Shown: in pieces, positions 36,301 to 46,809 of the stretch
How positions within the stretch are numbered: position 1 is the first letter of the stretch
Layout: every line of letters begins with the position of its first letter
Origin: Ignelater luminosus
Lineage: Eukaryota > Arthropoda > Insecta > Coleoptera > Elateridae
Reading direction: 5' to 3'
Length of the DNA stretch: 64,000 nucleotides
Assembly: GCA_011009095.1 (NCBI GenBank)
Contig: VTPC01001939.1
Coordinates: 1 to 64,000, forward strand
Position numbers and translations under genes: made by a program
Notes under the pieces: model-generated
What the model was told of the DNA's origin: nothing
Seen by the model: only the letters and a program-made list of their open reading frames with translations
Database searches by the model: none

Positions 36301-37150
36301 ACATCGTAAACGGGTTAAATGTTGATCAGACTCAGTTTAAGGCATAAACAGTCACTTTAGAATATTCCCACTTTAACTGAGATTGAGTCAAATTGCTTAA
36401 TTGTAGAAAACGCCAAAACCGCAGCAGAACTTAAAACTACCAAAGTAGTCCATAAACCATCTGAGGAGAACATTGACTCTAAAAGTATGGAATTACCTTT
36501 CATTGCTGAAGCTTTCTACGTCCAATCTAACACTTACAAAAAGCAAGAAGTCGTCTTCTGTTATTCTAGGAGATAGTAAACCTCAGACTCCATCAACTTA
36601 TATGGCTGATGTATCACCCATTCATGATATTGTTAAGAAAAAAACTGCTAATGTGGAAAAAGTTAAACAAATAAGTGTACCATCTCGTTCTCATAAACAT
36701 GATCCAGCAGAGAATAGTATTTTAGAGACATCAGGGAGTAGAACTAAAACAGCAAGCAGGAGATCAAAATTTAAAACGCAGCGAGAACAAGAGAAAAAAG
36801 AGAGTATAGGGAAGGGTCAGATTTATAATATACGATGAGAATTCATAAACTTATTGGCTAGAATACTTTAAAACCAGCTTGTTAATGCAAGTGTAGATTA
36901 AAATACAAAGAGAACATAACTGACGAAATGCGCTAATAAATAATACACTCCCAGTTTTTGACTGAGACAAAATCTATAGCCATGAAAAGGCCGTTTATGG
37001 TATCTAACGTGTAACAAATTTTAATAACAAGAATCAGACGAAGAAATAATATGCGTAAAAGTAAAAGACAGTACACAAACAAATACAGCCTTGAGGTTAA
37101 TATAAGACGTATTACGGCGTCCAAGACATTTTTTATACACACCTTTAGTA
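33353..37150. other. AT-rich stretch with one unassigned frame
   Basis: About 3.8 kb with no recognised element. A (TG)n run of six units occurs near 34618-34630. Between 35300 and 36470 several short frames look protein-like, for example one near 36120-36210 reading SYLCFGEDPNYFAEPYK, but stops are frequent and I could not name a family. Confidence 0.45.
36473..36838 (+). CDS. Unrecognised 121-codon reading frame, Lys/Ser-rich
   Basis: This is the longest frame of its neighbourhood, with a hydrophilic, lysine- and serine-rich product and no membrane segment or known motif. Its C-terminal third is strongly basic (SRTKTASRRSKFKTQREQEK) and probably helical. It could be the C-terminal tail of a decayed transposase, an exon, or chance. 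No splice or promoter evidence was seen. Confidence 0.2.
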   Translation: MTLKVWNYLSLLKLSTSNLTLTKSKKSSSVILGDSKPQTPSTYMADVSPIHDIVKKKTANVEKVKQISVPSRSHKHDPAENSILETSGSRTKTASRRSKFKTQREQEKKESIGKGQIYNIR

Positions 37151-37158
37151 TATCACAG

Positions 37159-37987
37159 TAGAGGCCTGCACAGGGCAGGTTTCCTGGTAGGGCCTTTACT
37201 GGTCCTAGGTTGAAGCTCGGGTTTGGGTCGGACCAAGCCTCAGTTTAAAAACTTATTAAGCTTTTCGGGCCTATGTCTTGTCAATCGGGCAGGTCGGGCC
37301 TCTCAAGCTGTTAGGTCTTCTCCAACCTGTCGATTTGTTACATCCTGTCGGACCTTTTGAGTCTCTAGAGCCTTTTGGACTTTTCGGCCCTTTGGACTTC
37401 TCGAATCTGTAGGACCGTTTGGGCCTCTCGAGGTTATTGGACTTTTCGGCCCTTCGGGTCTATCTGGCAATTTAGATCCTTCGGGGTGTCGAACATTTCG
37501 CATCTGCGGATCATACGAGTCTATCGAACCTTTTTTAACTTATTGACCCTTCGGGCTTCTCGTGTCGATCGGGCCGTTCGGACCTCTCGAGCCTGTCGGA
37601 CCGTTTGGACTTATTTAGCGTTTTGGATTTTTTGGTCCTTTTAGTGTATCGGGCCATTTAAATCCTTCGGGCCAGTCGAACCTCTTGTCCTGTCGGTCCA
37701 TACGGGTCTATCGGGTTTTTTAAACTTCTCGCGTGTTCAGGTCTCTCGGGTCTATCGCGCCGTTTGGATTTCTTCTGCTGTCGAGCTTGTCGCGAATTTT
37801 ATACTTTTTGGCTCTTCAGGCTTCACTGTCGGGCCATTCATTTCTTTCGAACCGTTGCATTCGTGCCGTTCGGGCCTCTCGGTCTATTTGGGCATATCGG
37901 GCCGATCAAGAAGTTGCCGGGTTTTCCTTCCCCAAGTTGGACAGGGGTTGACCGGTCCTAGAAATTTCGGCTTGTGCAGGAGCTCTA
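37159..37987. mobile_element. hAT-type nonautonomous element with internal 9-bp minisatellite
   Basis: The element spans 829 bp. Its ends are inverted: TAGAGGCCTGCACAGGGC on the left and, reversed, TAGAGCTCCTGCACAAGC on the right, with further similarity for about 35 bp (TTTCCTGGTAGGGCC and TTTCTAGGACCGG). An 8-bp target duplication, tatcacag (37151-37158) and tattacag (37988-37995), flanks it. The 8-bp duplication and a TAGAG..TGCA end are hallmarks of the hAT superfamily. There is no transposase inside; the interior is a degenerate short tandem repeat. It must have been moved by an unlinked transposase. Confidence 0.85.
37265..37925. repeat. Degenerate 9-bp minisatellite, consensus near tcgggcctn
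   Basis: Units such as tcgggccgt, tcggacctc, tcgagcctg and tcggaccgt follow each other directly at about 37567-37602. The same 9-base rhythm runs, with insertions of a base or two, through most of 37265-37925. Because 9 is a multiple of 3, long open frames arise on both strands (37375-37644 and 37733-37951 plus, 37303-37503 minus). These are by-products of the repeat, not genes. The array lies entirely within the hAT-type element. Confidence 0.8.
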
Positions 37988-37995
37988 TATTACAG

Positions 37996-39775
37996 TAATT
38001 ATTGGACACGGTCATTGGAAAAAAAAAGCGATAGTAGTATCATCGCTACAGACAAAAAGCATACGATGTTTGGGCTAGTGTTCGAAAATCACATTTCTGT
38101 TTTGGGCATAGAAACCTCACTATTGGCGCGAGAGGATTAAAAAAAATACTTGAGAAACCACCTCGACATCTCTAAAATGTATCAGTTATATTGAAAAACT
38201 TGTGCAGATGTCCCACAAGAAGGTATTACCAAAGTTTGATTGTATGTCAAGATTTTCAATTACGCCTTCAGAAATCCTGACGAAGTTACGTGAGACGTAT
38301 TATTATAGCTACAAAAACTGAATTTAAATTAAGAAAAAAAATTTGTTTAATACATACAGTTTAGCAGGAAGAATTTAAGAACTCTGCAAATACGTCAAAT
38401 AATAGAAATAACATTTTTTAGAAATTGCTGAATTAACAAAAGCTTTGTTTTAGATTTGCACGTGTTAATGCAAAAAAAATTAAATCGCAGAATAAAACGT
38501 CAAAGGAGATTGTCTTGCATTTTTCAAACAATAAATTGTGCCAGTGGACAATGATTTCAACATTGTGGAAGTTTTGAATGCCAATGTTAAGTTTACGTTT
38601 CAGATCAACAAAATGAGTTTTTCTAAATAGGAAACAAAAACATTCAGAATTAATTCACAGTCGATAGACAGTAAGCTTAAAGGTTTGTTAATTCACAGTA
38701 AAGTTAAATTAATTATTGGAATTTTGTAACAATGTCAACTGAGCATTCAATGTAAAAGTAGTGCCTATTTTGTTTTTTTTTAACTTAAATTTCTAATTTG
38801 GTACCACGAGGATTTTTTATTAAACAAGAAAACTGAAATTAAAGATGAAATTTCTGAAAGGTTCTACTACCAAGTTACTAAGCTAGGCTAAGCTTTTCAT
38901 ATTAGAAGCTTCGTGTTGTATTATTTTAACTTCAGTATAAATTTAAGTTAACGAACCAATTAGTGGACCATTAACACACCTCAGTTACAAAACGAGTGGA
39001 GATTAAAGTGGGCAAAATTTAAATTAAAATAAAAAAACTTCATAGAAGCTTTTTGTTGATTTCTATTTTGCTTGTTTTAAGGTGATGCCACCACAGTAGT
39101 TATTTAAGGTTAGACAATTTATTAATGAGACAAAGATTTGATAGTGCTTGCACATCTAGTGCTTGTGACATCTAATGGTTTGGCGCAACAACGCAGCAGC
39201 TCGTTTTATCCATTAGCTAAATAATGAGGAAAAGATACTTAACTTCCTTTATTATTTGGTGTGAAGAGCTGTTAGCTCCAGAACTAGTTTCGTTGTTGCA
39301 CCACCAAAGTGTTTGTGTTCTAAAAGTAGCTTTAAGAAACGTGTAGGCTGTTAGACAGTTACTCACCAACTGGTAACAGTGAAAACAGCTCCGAGGCAAT
39401 TGCAAATACAAAAACAAGAAAAAAATAATGAAATGAAAAGTAAGGTTATGAAGAAAAAAAATTTATAAATTAAAAATTCTAGAAAAGAAATTGCAGAAAA
39501 GAAAGATTCATGAGCAGACGGGTATTTATAATTCCGGATTACATAACACAGTTCATACGATCATCAAAAGTCTCTGATGATATCTTGCTTAGCCATGGGT
39601 TATCTGAAAAAGAAAACAAATACTCTAAAACTTGAAAAAGAGAACAGGTGCAGCTCTGGCGCAACTTTCTGATTTGTTTCAAGTTTTCAAGATTACCTTG
39701 AGCTGTCCCAATTTATCTTTATTAGCAGACTTCTTTACCAATAGAAACTTATAGTCTGTAAGTCTACTTGTTCCA
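37996..39775. other. AT-rich stretch, no gene recognised
   Basis: About 1.8 kb with no element end, repeat or motif that I could support. The 66-codon minus frame at 39217-39417 is unremarkable. Confidence 0.5.
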
Positions 39776-39779
39776 CACG

Positions 39780-40955
39780 TCTATGTTCTCAAAAACAGAT
39801 CCTTCATACCCAACATGACAATCCTCTGATTCTAAGAATTAGGAAAGTCGATCTTCCTTGAACACAATACAGTAAAACGTCTCTCTACAGACATCTCTAT
39901 ATAGCCAGCATCACTGCATCAAAAACACTTTTTTAAGTTTTTATAATCAATACGTTTTTACCTCTGATTACGGACACTTTTTTGCATAGATGCTGTCCGT
40001 TATAGAGGGGTTTTACTGTATCATAGAGTTCTGAATTCTTCTCAGACCTTAGAGTAGTTTTTAAGTCAGATTTGTAGCGTTTGTAAATACAAGCAGAGTC
40101 TCTCTGTTTTTAATTCTCGAAAATTCGAAGGCTTCGTTTTCTAAAAACTGAAAATCTGCTGCATTTCAAAGTTTCAAAGTTGGAGTCACTCTCGATTGAT
40201 CAATGTTGTGCATGTAAAGTAAACCTCAGTGATCTCCAATTTGAAGTTATCTCTATTTTCTCCAGGATCTCAAAAAGAGTCCCTCGATACGCAGGTATGG
40301 ATATGATAACCCTGTGATTCTAAGAATTAGTCAAAGAAGCTTCAATATGTTTGAAGATGAGTCAGTCTCCCTTGAACTCAATGCCATGAAGTCCTGAGTC
40401 GTGCTCAAATTGGCCCTTAGGTCAGGTTTGTAGTGATGGAAACGTTTCGTAAAACTAAGCGGATTTGTCTTTTTAGTTTCTGTGAATTCGACACTTTTGC
40501 TTTCCGAAAACTAGAGACTCGCTCTGTGGTACGTGGTAGTTACTGTACTGTACATGTAAAGCAAACCTCAGCGGTACTCACTCTAGAATTAACTCTACTT
40601 GTTTTATATGTTTTTGTTCTCAGAAAGAGACCTCGATACGCAGATATCGGTATAACTCGTAGTTCTAAACATTAGAAAACTGACTTCGAAATAAGTCGAG
40701 TTCCTTCGGACTCAATATCATGGAGTTTCTAACTTTGCTCAAGTAATTCTTAGGTCAGATCTCTTTTCTCTTTTTAATTTCTAAGACTTTAACGGTTTTG
40801 CTTTGCGAGAACTGAAGATCTGCTTTGTTTCAAGGTTTCAATGGTAAGTTGGAGTTAGTCTAAATTGCTCAATTGTGCATGTAAAGTAAATCTCTAAGGT
40901 AAAACTTTAAGGTTAACTAATTCCCTTTTCTGCAACCAGAAGTTTTTATTAAAGT
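39780..40955. repeat. ~330-bp tandem repeat, three diverged units
   Basis: The phrase .catgtaaagtaaacctcag occurs at about 40211, 40552 and 40877, giving spacings of about 341 and 325 bp. Each unit also holds ctcgatacgcag, a 'gattctaagaattag' phrase, a 'cttgaactcaat.tcatg' phrase, 'ttaggtcagatttgtag' and 'ttttgctttccgaaaactgaagatctgc'. The first unit contains an inserted MITE (39870-40018). An older partial unit may precede 39780. The 80-codon frame at 40433-40675 is not conserved between units and is unlikely to be a gene. Confidence 0.8.
39870..40018. mobile_element. pogo/Tigger-type MITE, 149 bp
   Basis: The element starts CAGTAAAACGTCTCTCTA and ends, reversed, CAGTAAAACCCCTCTATA, flanked by TA on both sides (39868-39869 and 40019-40020). 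CAGTAAAAC..TCTATA ends with a TA duplication are typical of Tigger/pogo nonautonomous elements. It has no coding capacity. It sits in the first unit of the 330-bp tandem repeat and is absent from units two and three at the matching place, so it arrived after the repeat was amplified. Confidence 0.85.
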
Positions 40956-40959
40956 TTTG

Positions 40960-43900
40960 CCTATTTTCAAGTTTATTCCTGATTTCAAAGCTCTTCTGAT
41001 GATAAAGCTTACTAAAACAAAAAAGTGGAATAAGAATTGAGAAAGAACGGCATATAAAAAGAAGTTCTACTTTGGTTTGACTAACAACAAAACGCTCTAT
41101 TACTAAAAGTGCCAGTGGGTAATGTCTTTTATTTAAGGCAGCTTTGGATGTTTAACTTATGTGTTCACTTCGCAAAATGTGGAAAAGCACATTTTTACAC
41201 TTACTTAGAAATAACAAGGAAAAAACATCAAATGAATCTGTTAGTTTTCTGTTTTATTATATTGATGATCTATTGGATAAAAATGTAACTAGACTGTACC
41301 GTTTTTCGAATAAATGTGCCGAACAGAATAAGAACTCGGCCATAGTTCATTTTCAATGTACACCAGTCCGATCTGGCAGATTAAAAAATGCTTTGCTTTA
41401 GTAGAAAGACATGTGGAAAGTAAACTACTCAGTAGGAAATATCTCCCAAAATATTTAAAGTGGTACCATTGAATCAAGATACAATAAAAACAAGAAAAGT
41501 TTGCCTTGTTTCAATATGAGCAAATATGTTATAGATCAAGCCAAAACAGCATAGAGTGTTTCAAGTGGCAAAGTGTTTAAAATTTACTACAAAGTACAAA
41601 AATTCTCTTCCACTAAAAACCGTTAAAGTTGGAAAATATTATAGTATTGGGCAGTAAGTACAAGACAATCTGTATTTTTATCAGTCTTTGCGTGCTGTAA
41701 GTTTTTGGAAATTTATTAAGGAAACATTACTTAAAGATTCTACTACGTCATGGATCTAAGCAGTTCCTAGTTCTGATACTCGAAAGCATTTTCAATTTCT
41801 AATTGTATTTTCCTATCTTAGTGGCAATGATTTCTAGTTTCATCTTAGATAAGTATCCTCTTACTAAGTTTGTAGTTAAAGACTACCACAATATTGCTAT
41901 TTTGCTTTAGATTCTCTCCTCTATCCAGGGTCATTTGGTCAAGAACGTGCTACGACAGCAAATGACTGTAAGGTATAACCGTTCCGCCAGATATTATTAT
42001 TAATACGTTGTTATCATGTACAGATTTCAAAGTACGCGCATGAAAACTTCTTGGTTTGATCGTCTCAACCAAAACCAATCTAAAATCTAATTTATAGTAC
42101 AAATCTTTTTAATTGGATAAGATTGTTGTGTCTCAACAAGGTAGATATTAAAAACAAGTTTAATTAACCTACGAAACTGTCAGTATATCAAATAAGTCTA
42201 AAATAATCCGCTTTACTATACAACAAAAGTCTTTTAGTTTATACTCTCAATTATCAAATTGTCATGTAAGTTCATTCTGTAGCTTCAAACACAATAGCCA
42301 AGTTTAGGTAGTTAACAACGTGACTTTAACAAACTTAGTTCCTACGACAAAGTTCATTTAAAAAAATCAATACGTTTTACTTTTACACGATTGGCTTTAA
42401 TTTCTCAGCTAATTTTATTTTTTGTTTCTCTACTACTTTAAGATTTGAATTTAACAGAAATAAATCGTTTGACTGGTGCATTTTAATTTCTATTACTGTA
42501 AATCTCTAATTGTTAATTGTTGATTATAGAAAGGCGCTTGCAGAGTTTGAGAATGAAATGAACATCCTGTAAATTCTGCTGATGAATAAAATGATAAGGA
42601 TTTCAAAGTTTTACCTAATAATATTCAATTAAGTTATCACTTTTCTTTCTTTATTAGGGGTCTTTCCCCTCATCTTTTCTAGAAATGACAGTTAAATGCA
42701 ATTAAATGTAATTTTCTTTCTGTGACAACAGGCAGGGAAAAGATCCAATAAAAATGATAATTTCGCTATAAAACGTTTAGAACTTTTAGATTTTATTGTT
42801 TTTATTGTAGAAATTCGTAATGGAACACCATGTATACAGACAGTGATACTTTCTTTAATTGCCTTTTTTAAATTAAATAAATAACATTATTAGTTCGCGT
42901 CGTCCTAATTTTTTGTTACAGAATACTTCAATGAAACAGTACTGTCTTATAATAGTACATAACATTAACTGTAAATTAAAACATACTCAATTGGGATGTA
43001 TATGTCAAAGGTTAAAAGAAGTAAAGTCTAAAGTTGCTTGTTTTAGAGTTCCGTTTCAGATTTAATTTTGGTAAACATCGTTATAAAAAAAGTGGCTTAT
43101 GTTTTCAACCTACATGACATCATTTAATATATTTTTTTATTAAAGATGAAAACATGTTTAACAATGTTTTGTTTCGAGAAAGCCAAGGTTTTCGAGTTTT
43201 TATTATTTAAAAAAAAAAACAAAATGATGACTGACAACGAAAAATATTGTCTAGAGTTCGAGTGGGTGTTTGCAGACATTTTTAATTTTGTTTCTTCCCA
43301 ATGTTATAAGTTATTGTTTACGCAAATTTAATTTTTGCCCTCATGGATAGTGTGTAACAAAAAGGTTCGTAACAAAAATCTGCTATTTATCTACCTACCT
43401 ACCCACTTTTGTCTATGAACACATTTTGCAGCTTTTAGAGCAATCGGTACTTTAAATTGGATTTGCATGAACTTAACTGTGTGCTTGAATGTTTACGTTT
43501 TCTATTTTGAGATTAGAAGCATTCTAGAAATAATAAATAGTTGAAATACAACTTTCAAAATAGGAAAGTTTGAAATTTCTAAATTCTTGAGATGAAGAAT
43601 TATTTGCATTTGCTGCAAGAAAAAACCAAAAATAAAAAATAAACGAAGCTACGTACTGTACAGAGTGTCCTAAATTCGACAGTGTTAGATCTGTTATTAT
43701 TGCAACTACGAAAATCCTGTTTTGCACATAATTGACCCAACTTTTCAAGGAAAATTTATTGATGAAGGCAAAAAATCGGCAACTCTTGTTCTTTACAGTC
43801 TATCCTTTTCCCGATTTCAGTAATTGTCCATAACCCTTTGATTTTTATAAATAGAGCAAAATGCCAGAGAAAGCAGCCTATTGCAGTTTCTATACTTGTC

Positions 43901-44140
43901 ATTTATTCAAAAAGGTTCGGCCATGAAAATCTTTTTATATTGAACTCAACAAAAGAGCAAGTTCGTTATGGATTACTCTGTATATTAGTATGTATTATCG
44001 AAATATACTCATTTAAAATAAACAAATCAACGAGTCTCATGAGATTTTTTTTTATCAAAAGGATACTTTTGAAGATATAAATTATATCCCCTACTTTTTC
44101 TTCGGTTGTTTGTTCAACGCCACCGGCAAAAGAATAAATA
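40960..44140. other. AT-rich stretch, mostly empty
   Basis: Apart from the frame at 41159-41401 I recognise nothing in these 3.2 kb. Chance frames such as 43146-43331 (plus) and 43524-43748 (minus) are low in complexity. Confidence 0.5.
41159..41401 (+). pseudogene. Possible fragment of a transposon-associated DDE-like protein
   Basis: The 80-codon frame contains NKCAEQNKNSAIVHFQCTPV and RSGRLKNAL. This resembles the pattern DNCAGQNKNxxxxxFLxxLVxTGRF found in a family of insect transposon-associated proteins (I believe Pfam DUF7869). The leading Asp expected before NC is changed to Asn-Lys here. Sequence after the stop at 41401 no longer follows the pattern clearly. The call rests on one motif. 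Confidence 0.35.
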
Positions 44141-44142
44141 CA

Positions 44143-46180
44143 TTAACCCTTTGTCTACCGGCGGTACCAAGCATTGAGATTATTAACAAAAACATAAAAT
44201 GTAATTTCCTTCTAACAAAAAGATGTATTTTTTCATCCCAAATTTAGTTTTAAACTCCTAGATGCATTTTTTTAAATGGAAATTAGATAACGGTACTTCC
44301 CGGTACCTCTGGTAAAAAAAGTAGTATTTGGCTTGTAAAACACTTTTTGTTTCAAAAATACAAAATTGTACTGACTTATACAATAAATCTTACAAAGTTT
44401 AATGTGTTAATTTTTATTCAAATGTCTATGTTATGGTATTCTGCAAAACAATTCATTTTTCATTGCAGCACAAAAAATGCCGCAAGTTGAACATACTAAA
44501 CGAGGTTTAAACTGAATACCTTTAGCACTATATAGTTCACACCTGCCTCTTCAAGCCAGTGGCTTCTTAAATTTCCTAGGCGCATACTTGCTGGCACACT
44601 ATAATTGTATCTTCTTCTCTAGGGGGAAAAATCTTGTCCAGTTGATGATTTCTCTCTTTTATTAGTTTTATGTGCAATAAGCCCTAATGCTACTTCTTTT
44701 TGAAAACTTAGTAAATTGCATGCAATGTTATTTGGCAATTATATAAGCACTGACGAACGTTATTTCAATGAATCCAAAAAATAACCTGTGCCACCATTTC
44801 TTCCACCGACGATCAATGGTATATGTAGCGCGTAATTCATCATGATGATCTACACCTCCCATAAAGCTATTATAGTTTTGCACCGCCTTTGGTGCTTTAA
44901 TTTTCATTATATTACCTTTTTTATCTTTACGTTTTACTGTAACTTCTTCACTTTCGTAAAAATTGGATGCCAGATGAATAATTCTGTTGCCTTCCCATTT
45001 GAAGTATGTAAGTATTTGATACTCTCCAATCATATTAACCTCTCTTCAGTTTTTTGTCATCTGTCACGTTTTGGATTTCCAACTCTTATAGTAGCGCTTA
45101 TGTGCTACATGCCAAAGTTTCTAGTAATTTCACGGAACTGAAGAAATTATCAAAAACATATTATTTTCTTCTCCCATTCTCTTTCTGTTGATAAAAGGAT
45201 TACTCGTTCACCCAGATTATAGTCACCAAATTTTTCATTTATAACTTCATTTTTGCCTTGGTAAACATCAATTTCTTTTACAAATCCATTTTGGTGGGCT
45301 AAACACCAAATTTTGGAACCTCATTTTGTGAGTTTCATCGGGTTGTATTGTTTTAGGGAACTGCGGCCCTTACATTTTACTATTGATTCATCTACACTAA
45401 GCTCCCTGCCACCTCTATAATGGGATGCAAATTGATCATTAAGCATACTCAACATTGGCCGGACTTTATACAGCTTATCTTTATCTTGATGAGTTAGCAA
45501 GCTATTGTCATTTATGTGCAAGAAGTGAAGAATCCGTTGAAACCTGTTTCTTGGCATGCTGTCTGTTATTATAGGTACATGCATATCCTTAGAAGAACAT
45601 CAACAATTGTCTATAGCCCATTTCAAAGTTAATTCCAAGGAAAACAAGCAATTCTTCTTTTTTTGGATTAAGATTTTTGCCCCTTTGGACTGCGTACTTT
45701 GACTGAAACACAATGTGATCTAAAGTTAGTCCTGATAGCTCAAGGAATATTTGTACGCCCGTCTGAACATTACCAGAAATATGTTCATTTATTATTGGGT
45801 GTTCCTGATCAGGAATGTTGGTAGTTTTTTCTCTTCTGGTCCACTTCCTTTTTGGCTCATCTTCTTCCACTTCTTGCTCGTCGTTTTATTTTTCACTCTG
45901 CACATTATCTATTTCCTCATCAGTTAATTCTGGTTGCTCTTGCAACTTTTGCTGCTCGATTCCACAACTCCAAGGCTGAGACAATTCAACGCTTGGTTTT
46001 TCATCATAATCAGATTCAACATCCGTGTCTGTGTAATTGTCTAGCATAGGTAAATTGATCAAACTCTTCATCATTTTCCACATATTTAACAATTTTTTGT
46101 CAGAACGTGTTTTTTTTTTCAATTTTTCATTCCAACTAGAAATAATAAAAAAATGTTGTAAAACACACGGCATTAATTAC
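44143..46180 (-). pseudogene. piggyBac-type transposase relic, nearly complete in length
   Basis: At its left, TTAA (44143-44146) is followed by CCCTTTGTCTACCGGCGG, a piggyBac-like terminus. On the minus strand, in order: a Glu/Asp-rich N-terminus (46173-45886); LSGLTLDHIVFQSKYAVQRG and LLVFLGINFEMGY (45870-45589); MPRNRFQRILHFLHINDN, LYKVRPMLSMLNDQF and ELSVDESIVKCKGRSSLK (45584-45321), with the first catalytic Asp in SVDE; then IWCLAHQNGFVKEIDVYQGK in another frame. FDNFFSSVKLLETLACST follows (second Asp, complement of 45149-45151), then YFKWEGNRIIHLASNF and YNSFMGGVDHHDEL (third Asp) and RRWKKWWHRLFFGF (45033-44728). A Cys-rich C-terminus lies near 44560-44460. All three catalytic acids persist, but frameshifts and stops separate the blocks. 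No right terminus was found. Confidence 0.88.
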
Positions 46181-46265
46181 GCAATAGACATGTTCCAATG
46201 ATACCAAGAGTACTTTAAAATACCGCCCAAGTGAACGTAATAAAAACAAACTAATTCAAAAATGC

Positions 46266-46808
46266 AATAAATAGTTATTTATACAAGTAAGTAAAGTGTA
46301 TCTTTTTTTCATAAGAAGGAAAGTTTGCCGCACGAGCCGAAGGCGAGTGCGCAATTTCGGCGAGTGCAAAAAAGTAACTTTACTCACAAATTGCATACAA
46401 AACTTTTTCACGTTCGTAATGAAAATCAAGAACTACCTACTTCAAAAACAGCTGTTTATTTGAAAACATTGATATTATATGTACAATTAGTGTGTATCAT
46501 AGTAACGCCAACCTTTTATGTTTTGTGTTTAAATATTTTCCGTTAAAAAATGACCCGTTACGATACTTTTTTCACTCAAATGCGTAAAAAAATGAACCGC
46601 TATGGCACTTTGTTTCACGCTTCTAGGGCGATGAAACGAACGCATCCTCTATAAACAAAAATTAATGAAAAATGTTGCACTTCTTTTAACGAATATGAAA
46701 AAAAACTCGGCTGATTTGTGCAATCGTCTTCGGCTCGCGCGGCAAACTTTCCTTCTCGTGAAAAAAAAGATACACTTTATTCACTTGTTTCATAAATAAC
46801 TATTTATT
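46266..46808. mobile_element. 543-bp nonautonomous element with ~100-bp inverted termini
   Basis: The left arm (46266 to about 46375) and the right arm (about 46700-46808) are inverted copies. Both read aataaatagttatttat, then aagtgtatc with a T run, then gaaggaaagtttgccgc and cgagccgaag. The outer 17 bases are themselves nearly palindromic. A target duplication was not clear. The interior has no transposase. The superfamily is not identified; the ends do not match the TTAA-CCC ends of the adjacent piggyBac. Confidence 0.8.
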
Positions 46809-46809
46809 A

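Noticed and set aside
37303-37951. Several overlapping open frames of 60-90 codons on both strands
   Set aside because: They arise because the 9-bp repeat period keeps frames open. The product is a repeat translation with no conservation of position.
40433-40675. 80-codon plus frame as a gene
   Set aside because: It lies within the 330-bp tandem repeat and is not preserved in the neighbouring units.
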